Part shown: one piece after another, positions 31,660 through 39,401 of the stretch
Position numbering within the stretch: position 1 is the stretch's first letter
Layout: every line of letters starts with the position of its first letter
DNA from: Pythium myriotylum
Taxonomy: Eukaryota; Oomycota; Peronosporomycetes; Pythiales; Pythiaceae
Length of the DNA stretch: 64,000 bases
Direction: 5' to 3'
NCBI GenBank assembly: GCA_023091665.1
Contig: JALJCQ010000014.1
Location: 1,736,001 to 1,800,000, forward strand
Program-made: the position numbers and the translations under genes
Notes under the pieces: generated by a model
What the model was told of the DNA's origin: nothing
What the model saw: only the letters and a program-made list of their open reading frames with translations
Database searches by the model: none

Positions 31660-33018
31660 TTACTGTTGCTTTGCAGCAGCTTCGCGCACAGCCTGGGCCC
31701 TGAGAGCCTCAGCACTTCTCTCTTGGAAGCGCTCAAGGCTGTTGTTCAGGACCTCAAACGCTGCCTCAATCTGGTTCTCGTTACCAGTGTCAATCGCCTT
31801 GTTCACTAACGCGGCCTCTGGTGGGCAAATGATCTGCCCCATGCAAAGTTGGAGGGCAGTCGCTGCCATTGTACATTCAACTTCGCTTGAGCAAGTCTTC
31901 ATCGCTCGGAATGCGTTCTTGCACGAGTCTTTGACCTGAGCAAAAGTTGCCTCCACCTCTGCAGGCGTTAGCGGCTTCTCCTTCTCAGGTTCCGGGACCT
32001 TCTCGACCAAAGCCGCGCGCTGAGACAAATCCGGCTCCCGCAAGTCCTTGACAAGTCCCAGCAATGGGAACTTGATACGATCAACGAGGCTCTCGAAAGA
32101 ATCGATGGCAGGACGCGCATACATCGAAATTGACTTGACTTTGTTGACCGAATGCAGCTCCGGCACTTCGTCTTCGCTGGCTTTGCGGTCGTCGAAGTAG
32201 TAATCGATGACATAGCGCACCTGGGTATCGTCACTGCGGACAATGGTCCAGTCGTGGCGATCAAATGGTTTCCCGTAACCGAGCATACTCTTGGCCCATG
32301 CAAGAGGTGTAAGCTCGTCTGGGCGGCCACAGAATTTCAGTAGCTTCGGCTCCGAGTCGGGATGGCACACCTTCTCGTACTGCTCAACTTGAGCCCAAGC
32401 GCGCTCGTTCATGTTGTTGTGGATAGCCACGATCGTCGGAACATCCCCTTCGTGAACATCGTCTCCCTTGCCCTTTCTCTTCAGCGCATTGAAGAACATT
32501 TGCTCAGAAGGATACAACCACGTGCCCTCCGTTCCGCCCTTTGGGATTGTGGACTGCACACGCTCCTGCGGCAGCGGGTAGCGCTGCTCCTCGTTCGGGT
32601 CTTGGTTCGGGTTGTACGGCATCATGTTGGTCGGATCGATTCGCTGGCCGTACACGTTGTAGACCTCCTTCTCCTTGGATCCCTTGTCGTGTTTGACGGG
32701 GCAGCCACCGCCCAGCACCTGCGCTGCGGCAACGGGCGCCTTGTCGTGCTTGACGGGGCAGCCTTCTTGCGCGTCGGCCTTGGCCGCCGCCGGCGCCTTG
32801 TCGTGCTGGACTGGGCATCCGCTCTCCGCCACGGGAGGCGCCTTATCATGTTTGACAGGGCATCCTCCTTCGGCCGCTGCCGGCTTCGACGCCGCCTCCA
32901 TGCTTGCTTGGTTGCCCATGCTGCGCCACACGTTCTGAGCTTCGTTCAACTTGATGGACGATCCGTCGGGAAGGCCGAAGAGCTCCTGGCCGACGGTTCC
33001 GAATATGTGACGAGACAT
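31660..33018 (-). CDS. HCCS: Holocytochrome c synthase with four CPV repeats and a C-terminal twin CX9C domain
   Basis: Single exon, 452 aa, against about 270-300 for typical HCCS. It attaches heme covalently to apocytochrome c in the mitochondrial intermembrane space. Heme-lyase hallmarks are clear: a CP motif series, NVYGQRIDPTNMMPYNPNQ, IPKGGTEGTWLYPSEQMFFNAL, IVAIHNNMNERAWAQVEQYE, LLKFCGRPDELTPLAW, PFDRHDWTIVR and RYVIDYYFD. Four CPV(K/Q)HDK units (Cys53, 68, 87, 106), heme-regulatory in type, precede the core. After the core, about 110 extra residues carry Cys366-x9-Cys376 and Cys382-x9-Cys392, the twin CX9C spacing of Mia40-imported proteins, plus Cys398. It shares a 379-bp divergent interval with eS6. 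Confidence 0.93.
   Translation of the reverse strand: MSRHIFGTVGQELFGLPDGSSIKLNEAQNVWRSMGNQASMEAASKPAAAEGGCPVKHDKAPPVAESGCPVQHDKAPAAAKADAQEGCPVKHDKAPVAAAQVLGGGCPVKHDKGSKEKEVYNVYGQRIDPTNMMPYNPNQDPNEEQRYPLPQERVQSTIPKGGTEGTWLYPSEQMFFNALKRKGKGDDVHEGDVPTIVAIHNNMNERAWAQVEQYEKVCHPDSEPKLLKFCGRPDELTPLAWAKSMLGYGKPFDRHDWTIVRSDDTQVRYVIDYYFDDRKASEDEVPELHSVNKVKSISMYARPAIDSFESLVDRIKFPLLGLVKDLREPDLSQRAALVEKVPEPEKEKPLTPAEVEATFAQVKDSCKNAFRAMKTCSSEVECTMAATALQLCMGQIICPPEAALVNKAIDTGNENQIEAAFEVLNNSLERFQERSAEALRAQAVREAAAKQQ
32679..32869 (-). repeat. Four tandem CPV(K/Q)HDK-coding repeats inside HCCS
   Basis: The four units encode Cys-Pro-Val-(Lys/Gln)-His-Asp-Lys at residues 53, 68, 87 and 106, separated by Ala/Glu/Gly linkers of 8-12 residues. 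The DNA of the units is similar enough to suggest local duplication. Cys-Pro pairs of this kind bind heme in many proteins; yeast and human HCCS carry one or two. Confidence 0.85.
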
Positions 33019-33397
33019 TGAACCGGTTAACTTGGACAGGTGAACCGCCTTGGGCCAGCCACGTTTTTAGACCGAAATTTAACTCAATCCAACGACACGG
33101 TATACAAATTGTCATATGCGGAATTTTGAAAGTGCGTGTGTATTGCGGGGGAGATGGGGATCTCGATTGATTGGGTGTGGGGCGAGAGCTCCTGGCGAGC
33201 CAAACAACCGGCCGAGACCCATTGTCCTTGTTTCTGAGGTAGGTCATGCAGGTGTCGGCGGCGGCGGCCCGCGGCGGCGTCTCTGGGATCGGATCCGAGG
33301 AGGCGTCGGCCGCGTGCGCGCGCCGGAGAGCTCAGTCAGACCGAGAGGCTCACGAGAGTGCTTTGTTTGTCCCGGAATTCAGCTCCGTTAGTCAACA
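33019..33397. promoter_or_regulatory. Divergent promoter region between HCCS and ribosomal protein eS6
   Basis: These 379 bases lie between the two start codons. Because eS6 must be strongly transcribed, its core promoter should be here. A GGCGGCGGC-type stretch sits at about 33257-33276. No gene is seen. I found no element whose identity I can defend. Confidence 0.45.
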
Positions 33398-34230
33398 ATG
33401 AAGCTCAACATTGCGAACCCGGCCACCGGTGCCCAGAAGGTGCTCGACATCGATGACGAGCTCAAGCTCCGTGCTTTCTACGACAAGCGCATGTCGCAGG
33501 AGGTTGAGGGCGATGTCCTCGGCGACGAGTTCAAGGGCTTCGTCTTCCGCGTCTCGGGCGGTAACGACAAGCAGGGTTTCCCGATGAAGCAGGGCGTGCT
33601 CACGAACGGCCGTGTGCGCCTCCTCCTCTCGAAGGGCAAGTCGTGCTACCGCCCGCGCCGCAAGGGTGAGCGCAAGCGCAAGTCGGTCCGCGGCTGCATC
33701 GTCGGCCCGGATCTCTCGGTGCTCAACCTTGTCGTCGTCAAGACGGGCGAGAACGACGTGCCCGGCCTCACGGATGTTCAGATCCCGCGCCGCCTCGGCC
33801 CGAAGCGTGCCTCGAACATCCGCAAGCTCTTCAACTTGTCCAAGGAGGACGACGTCCGCAAGTACGTCATCCGCCGCAAGTTCGAGTCGAAGACCGGCAA
33901 GAAGAACGACAAGGCGCCGAAGATCCAGCGTCTCGTCACGCCGCGCGTGCTCCACCACAAGAAGGAGATCCTCGCCGCCAAGGCCGCTCAGCGCGAGAAG
34001 GTCAAGCGCGAGGCCGCTGAATACAGCCGTCTCCACGCTCAGGTTCGTCCCGTGGTGTCTTTTTCCTTGGCCCTGTGCTGTTTGGTTCTGACGTGTGGCA
34101 TTCTGTGTGGGGTTTGATCCTGCTCCTTATACGCCTTATGGCACTGCAGCGCGTTAAGGAGCAGAAGGAACGTCGTGCCAGTGAAGTCGCTAAGCGCCGC
34201 AGCAGCCGCAAGTCGTCGGTGAAGGCCTAA
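33398..34230 (+). CDS. RPS6: 40S ribosomal protein S6 (eS6)
   Basis: Exons 33398-34042 and 34150-34230 (241 aa; intron 107 nt). The sequence is eS6 throughout: [74 protein letters not shown] and [19 protein letters not shown]. The protein sits in the small ribosomal subunit and is a target of growth-controlling AGC kinases. The second exon supplies the phosphorylated tail: [20 protein letters not shown] contains several basic-x-x-Ser sites, though shorter than the animal tail. Codon use is strongly biased to C/G third positions, as expected for a highly expressed gene. Without the splice the frame ends in a hydrophobic read-through, so the intron is certain. Confidence 0.97.
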
Positions 34231-34645
34231 GCGTCCGCTCATCTGCGTCACAACGACACTCTGATGCTCTCGCAGCTCTCGCTGACCCGAGAGCTGCTGG
34301 CTGATCAGTGTGGGGGGCTCCGAGGGCGGCTGGCAGTGTTCTCCACGAGACGCCGCAGCTGCTCTCGCTCCCATGAATAATGTAGAGTTCACGAACGGGA
34401 CAATACACGAACCACTCTACCAAACTTTGGTCTTCTTCCCCCCTTCATCTCCACTGGCACGCAGAGAAAAGCCTTCTTCAGTCAGTCCCTTTTGCCCGGC
34501 GCGCTCCAGCCAATCACCAGACGTCAGCCGTTGTCGGCTCGTCGGTTATGTCGGGCTTCTAATGGAGGCAGTCATAGTCCAGGTCCGTCCCTCCACCTGA
34601 CGCCCGACGCGGAAGAGGCCGGCCCGACTCCTCCATCGCCGCGCC
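34231..34645. other. Intergenic region between eS6 and kinesin-14
   Basis: These 415 bases hold the eS6 3' region and the kinesin-14 promoter and leader. No frame has protein-like character. Nothing further is recognisable. Confidence 0.4.
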
Positions 34646-37642
34646 ATGACCCGCTTCGAGCCGCCGCCCGGCCCGGCGCCCGCCGACGCCTCGCTCGCCG
34701 GCCCCTTCGACGCCAAGCCCTGCAGCCCGCTCGCCGCGGCCATGTCGCAGCAGCTCCACGAGTTCAACGGCGGCGAGCCGAGCGCGCTGACGCTCGACCA
34801 GCTGCAGGCGGCGCTGCCGCACCCGCACCTCGCGCCCCCCGCCGCAGTGTCGACGCTCACGACCACGGCCGCCGCCTACGCCGCCATGCTCGAGGACTTG
34901 GACTTCCAGCGAAGCGGCGCCGAAGTGCCCGCCATGTACACGCAGCGCCTCTGGATGCAGCCGCGAGAGGTCAACATCGTCTTCGGCCGCGACGTGATCC
35001 AGGTGCCGCTCAAGGTCGAGAACTCGAACAACGAGTACGTGAACCTCGTTCTCTCGCACCGCGAGTTCGATGTCATGGCCGTGCACATCCCCAAGTACGA
35101 CGAGATGCACCCGACCGAGCTCATCGAGGAGATCACGCGCAACCTCAAGGAGCAGATCGAGAAGCAGAAGAACAAGCGCAACGCATTCGGACTCAACAAC
35201 CAGCTCGGCGAGTTTCCCGACTCGAACGCCACGTTCCAGGCCCGCATTCTCGAGCTCGAGTACGAGCTCTCGCGGCTCAACACGAAGCTCGCGGCCGCGC
35301 GCGCGATCCAGACCACGCTCACCGACGAGAACACGCAGCTGCGGTCCAACCTAAAGAACATGGAGCAGCGCTGCATGGAGAACGAATCGCTCAGGCTTCA
35401 GAACGACGTGCTGCGCGACCAGTCGGTCGCAGCGTTTGCTCAAAACAGCAAGCTCAAGGACCAGCTCAAGGCGACTCTGAACGAGTTGCACAACCTCTCG
35501 AGTCAAGTGCGATCGCTGCGCACGCAAGTGCATTTCGAGAAGAGCGAGATTGCGAGCCAGGTGGACCACTCGATGAACGCCCTAATCACCCACGTTCGAG
35601 ACAGAGAGCACGTCCTGCAAGAGAGTTACCTCGAGGAGAAGAAGGAGCGACAGCTTATTGCTGAAAAATACTATGAGATCTCCGGTCGCATCCGCGTCTT
35701 CTGCCGCCTTCGTCCCGTCACGCGAAGTCTCAACAAATCAGCGAGCACGGCACTTCTTCGACCTAAACCCAACTCCCTCCTCGTCGACCGCAGCGGCAAA
35801 GAGTTCAGCTTTGACCAAGTCTTTGGCCCCGAAAACTCGCAGGCAGACGTGTACGCGCAGATGGAACCCGTGGTCGTGTCATTTGCTGATGGATACAACG
35901 CCTGCATCATGGCGTACGGCCAAACGGGATCCGGTAAGACCTTCACGATGGTAGGCGGCGCCGGCGAATCTCAGGGTATGATTCCTCGTGCGCTCCAGCA
36001 AGTCTTCACTATCGTCAACGCGCGCCAGCTGACATACAAGGACACACTCAGCGTTAGCATGGTCGAGATCTATAATGACCAAGTGCTGGATCTGCTCACG
36101 GAAGGCGAGTCAGGGGTCAAGATCAAGAACGAAAATGACATCACACTGCGGTCTGTGACCTTGTGGGAGCATGTGAACGCTGTGCTGGCTGAGGGAAATG
36201 CCAACCGTAACATCGCCTCCACGAGCATGAACTTGGAGAGTAGTCGTAGTCACGCACTCGTCTTCCTCCATCTTGAAAGCCAGCATCGAGAAACGCTGGA
36301 GATCCGCAAGAGCACGCTCTGCCTCGTGGATCTTGCTGGCTCGGAACGCATCTCGCGTAGCCAAGTCGAAGGCGACCGATTGAAAGAGACACAGCACATT
36401 AACAAGTCCCTGAGTGCTCTTGGTGATGTGATGCACGCGCTGCAGCACAAGGCGAAACACGTTCCCTATCGAAACTCGAAGCTCACCTATATGCTGCGCG
36501 AGATGCTCTCTGGGCAGGCGAAGACTCTCATGATGCTGCAGCTGAGCCCGGAAGAGGATGATGTGGAAGAGACAATATGCTCACTTCAATTTGGTGCCCG
36601 TGTGAGCCAGATCCAGATGGGGGCCGTCAAGACAAGCGTCGAGTCCGGTGAGATCTTCCGGCTGAAGGAAGAGAATCGTACTTTGGAGAAACGCCTCGCC
36701 CAGCTCGAGGACCAGGCTTCAGTGTGGAGACAGGAAAGTCGAAGCAAGCAGGCAGAGCTCAAGGAAGCGCAGGATCGGAACCAGCGCCTGCAAGATGAGC
36801 TCGGTCAGCAGCAGGACGACCTGACCTCACTACAGGAAAAGTTCGAGGCCGTTGCTTTGGCGTCCACAACGCCTGACTCCCCACCTGTGTTGCCTGATGC
36901 TGCTCCATTGAGTCCTACGCTTTCCTCCAACTCGGTACGATCAAATCGGAGTGTGGATTCGACAAACTCGGCTCCTGCTGCGATCAGCGCGGTCCCGAGA
37001 AATAGCGCGTCCCCATCTCGTCCAACTCGCCCTATTGGATTGGCACCGAGCGCGACACTGAGGGCGGCCGCTGCTCGCCCAACGCAACGAATAGCATCTA
37101 AGGAGGCCACCCCCTCTGCGACGTCGGGTCAAGTTGACCGCGTCACTCGACGAAACTCGCTGACTACGCTCAATTCGTCGGCAACCGCGTCTGTGATTTC
37201 AGCACGAGAACGACTTGCGAACGCCGCCAAGGATCCACTCGCAGCCGCTAACCGACGCGCAACGCTTGGCGCCATCGGCCCGAGCCGTAGTCAGCCGAAC
37301 CTCGATACGCCAGCAACCTCGACGAGTAGAGCGGCTCGTCCGCGACCGGGTGAGTCGCCCCCACCGGTGCCAGCTCGACCAGCGCCAGTTCGTCGAGTTA
37401 ACTCACTGGCGATGCCGAAGACGACTGCCTCGGTGGCTTCCCCTTCTCGCCCAACGACATCAACGGCGGCGTCGAGCGTGCGCACCCCGTCAGGACCAGA
37501 GAAGCGTCGTCCTCTCGCGAGTTCTCGATCAACGCCATCGACACTTGTAGGCACCACGCCCACTACTCGCGCACGAGTGGGTGCAACGTCGACCACGGCA
37601 GCATCAGCGGCTCGTCGAACCGCCCCCACATCCTCTGCGTAG
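34646..37642 (+). CDS. Kinesin-14-type motor protein with central motor and long basic tail
   Basis: Single exon, 998 aa. Residues 1-190 are Pro/Ala-rich then folded (EVNIVFGRDVIQVPLKVENSN). A coiled coil at about 190-340 leads into the kinesin-14 neck KYYEISGRIRVFCRLRP. The motor (about 346-665) has GQTGSGKTFTM, NLESSRSHALVFL, LVDLAGSERIS and the HINKSLSALGDVMHAL microtubule-binding helix, all canonical. A second short coiled coil (EENRTLEKRLAQLEDQASVW) and about 270 residues rich in Ser, Ala, Thr, Pro and Arg follow. The neck sequence before the motor predicts minus-end-directed movement, as in mitotic and flagellar kinesin-14s. A long tail after the motor is unusual, since the motor is normally at the very C-terminus. 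It is convergent with the PPP1R36-like gene. Confidence 0.92.
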   Translation: MTRFEPPPGPAPADASLAGPFDAKPCSPLAAAMSQQLHEFNGGEPSALTLDQLQAALPHPHLAPPAAVSTLTTTAAAYAAMLEDLDFQRSGAEVPAMYTQRLWMQPREVNIVFGRDVIQVPLKVENSNNEYVNLVLSHREFDVMAVHIPKYDEMHPTELIEEITRNLKEQIEKQKNKRNAFGLNNQLGEFPDSNATFQARILELEYELSRLNTKLAAARAIQTTLTDENTQLRSNLKNMEQRCMENESLRLQNDVLRDQSVAAFAQNSKLKDQLKATLNELHNLSSQVRSLRTQVHFEKSEIASQVDHSMNALITHVRDREHVLQESYLEEKKERQLIAEKYYEISGRIRVFCRLRPVTRSLNKSASTALLRPKPNSLLVDRSGKEFSFDQVFGPENSQADVYAQMEPVVVSFADGYNACIMAYGQTGSGKTFTMVGGAGESQGMIPRALQQVFTIVNARQLTYKDTLSVSMVEIYNDQVLDLLTEGESGVKIKNENDITLRSVTLWEHVNAVLAEGNANRNIASTSMNLESSRSHALVFLHLESQHRETLEIRKSTLCLVDLAGSERISRSQVEGDRLKETQHINKSLSALGDVMHALQHKAKHVPYRNSKLTYMLREMLSGQAKTLMMLQLSPEEDDVEETICSLQFGARVSQIQMGAVKTSVESGEIFRLKEENRTLEKRLAQLEDQASVWRQESRSKQAELKEAQDRNQRLQDELGQQQDDLTSLQEKFEAVALASTTPDSPPVLPDAAPLSPTLSSNSVRSNRSVDSTNSAPAAISAVPRNSASPSRPTRPIGLAPSATLRAAAARPTQRIASKEATPSATSGQVDRVTRRNSLTTLNSSATASVISARERLANAAKDPLAAANRRATLGAIGPSRSQPNLDTPATSTSRAARPRPGESPPPVPARPAPVRRVNSLAMPKTTASVASPSRPTTSTAASSVRTPSGPEKRRPLASSRSTPSTLVGTTPTTRARVGATSTTAASAARRTAPTSSA

Positions 37643-37972
37643 AGTGCTTCGGCGTCAAACACCTTCGATAGAGAGCTAGAGCCTGTGCGAAAGGCCAGCT
37701 CCATTTTGTGCTTCATGACCCCTCTTGCCCATATAATCTGATAATCTATTTGCCTTACTGACTACTCATCGCCGGGGAGCCGGCAGGAGCGTTGAGATGG
37801 CCGACGAACAACTGCTCAGATCGCTGCGTGTGGGTGATACTTCTAGTTGCTTTCCTGTCGCGGGACGAAGTCGCTTCTGTCGGAGTCGCAGCTGGAAACT
37901 GCGTTCATATTCCCTTCACAATTCTAATGCATCAGTCCAGGACTCTCGCACCCCCTGACAGGACGCTGATAC
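37643..37972. other. Convergent intergenic region
   Basis: These 330 bases hold the 3' ends of kinesin-14 (+) and the PPP1R36-like gene (-). A 54-codon frame starting at 37797 (MADEQLLRSLR...) lacks a domain or matching codon bias and was not called. AT-rich stretches such as 37731-37752 may serve as polyadenylation signals. Confidence 0.4.
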
Positions 37973-39145
37973 TTACTCGAGAGCGAGCCGCACGCGGTCT
38001 TCTGTTCCGGGCAGTAAATGGTTCACAGCGGGAGAGCGTGACGTGAACGTGGCCTTCATCGACACTCTCGGGCTACCAACAATAGCTGCCTGCAGTGGTC
38101 GGCGTCGTGGCTGTTGTGGCGTTAAAGGAGTCTTCATGAGCCCACCCAACTCGCTATCTTCGCTCCGACTGGTCTCTATCCTCACGCCATTTCGTGGACT
38201 GACAAGCGCGTCGAGCTGCCGTCGCTGCTGTTCCTCGTCACGACTCGAGCGGATGCGGTCACGGATCGATTGTGAAACCTCAACGTTGCGAGAAGCACGA
38301 AGCTTGGCTGCTTCAAGCTCAGACACAATCTTGCTCACGGGCAGAGTTGCTGGGAAGAAGCAGCACCTCGTGGATGGTGCTGTCGGCATCTCAAACCGAG
38401 ACGCTTCGTTGCTGAGGCTGAGATTGTCCTTCGCGGCGCTGCTCGCCGCTGATAAATTCTGAATTTTCTTGGCCGCAGTGTTGGAAGCCTCGCTTGCTGC
38501 TGACGCGGCGGCGGCTGCCGCGGCTGCCTGCTCACGCTGAAGCTTTGTCGATGTATGGAGCTTCACAGTGGAGTTAAACTGGGCCCCACGAAAGACGAAC
38601 CCAAGCTCGTTCTCGACGGAAGGCCAGTGTTCCGGCGCGAGCCCGACTTTGACGACGGCACAGACAAAGAAGTAAACACTTTCGAAGAACCGTTCATCTT
38701 CTTTGTGGCGCTCAAAATTGCTACAGTGGAGCACCAGTCGCGCGTACGTCTCGGCCAACAACGTTGCGCAGTCGCCTTGAGACTGGACGGCGACCCGGAG
38801 GCGTTGCTGCCACACCTCGCGCTCCGCTTGTTGGTTCTTCTGAAGCTCCAACTCCGACAGCTCATGGTGAAACTGGTTGTGCATCTGCGATGCGTGGATT
38901 TTGGCCAACTCTTCAGCACTGGCACGCTCCGTGCCCTCCTTTTCGAGCGATTTTACCTTGACATAGGCGAGTGTATAGCCAACAGCCGCACGTGTGAACT
39001 GGTAGAGTACGTCAGTCTCGTGGAAATTGACGAACTTTAGTGGCATGCGCAGACGCCCTGCTCGTGAGTTCTGCTCCATCTCATTGTACACGTCGTTCAT
39101 ACGTTTGCGAATATCTGTCGTGCAAGTGCGCGCATGGGACGTCAT
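37973..39145 (-). CDS. PPP1R36-like protein phosphatase 1 regulatory subunit (tentative)
   Basis: Single coding exon, 390 aa. The central block (about residues 115-200) reads LLAETYARLVLHCSNFERHKEDERFFESVYFF and VENELGFVFRGAQFN in two adjacent pieces. This resembles the conserved core of animal PPP1R36 (FFE-[SC]-L-Y-x-F followed by EVGRLFRSDxFN). A Glu/Gln/Ala coiled coil and a Ser-rich tail follow. In animals PPP1R36 binds PP1 and is linked to spermatogenesis and cilia, which would fit a zoospore-forming organism. No clear RVxF is seen. Upstream, GTGAGT at 39206 with acceptor TGTAG near 39156 could remove a 5'-untranslated intron. Confidence 0.55.
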   Translation of the reverse strand: MTSHARTCTTDIRKRMNDVYNEMEQNSRAGRLRMPLKFVNFHETDVLYQFTRAAVGYTLAYVKVKSLEKEGTERASAEELAKIHASQMHNQFHHELSELELQKNQQAEREVWQQRLRVAVQSQGDCATLLAETYARLVLHCSNFERHKEDERFFESVYFFVCAVVKVGLAPEHWPSVENELGFVFRGAQFNSTVKLHTSTKLQREQAAAAAAAASAASEASNTAAKKIQNLSAASSAAKDNLSLSNEASRFEMPTAPSTRCCFFPATLPVSKIVSELEAAKLRASRNVEVSQSIRDRIRSSRDEEQQRRQLDALVSPRNGVRIETSRSEDSELGGLMKTPLTPQQPRRRPLQAAIVGSPRVSMKATFTSRSPAVNHLLPGTEDRVRLALE

Positions 39146-39401
39146 CGATAACCTACATTGGCGAGTACAGCATCAACGCATCGGAAATGGCTGCTCATGA
39201 CTCACCGTGGAGAATGGGATGATGGTTGCTCGCCATTGCTTCTATCCCTCATGCCGAGTTGACCATGAAAACACGAATGCTTGCGGCCCATTTGATGTCA
39301 AGAGAGGTTAGGAGACACGGCTATGAATATCCGAGTCTGACAAAATCAACAGCGACTTGCATTTTTTCAAGTCACAACATGTACTCATCGCTTTGATCTG
39401 C

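Noticed and set aside
37797..37961. Short plus-strand frame MADEQLLRSLR in the convergent gap
   Set aside because: 54 codons, no domain, no partner exon with matching phase, and placed where two 3' ends meet.
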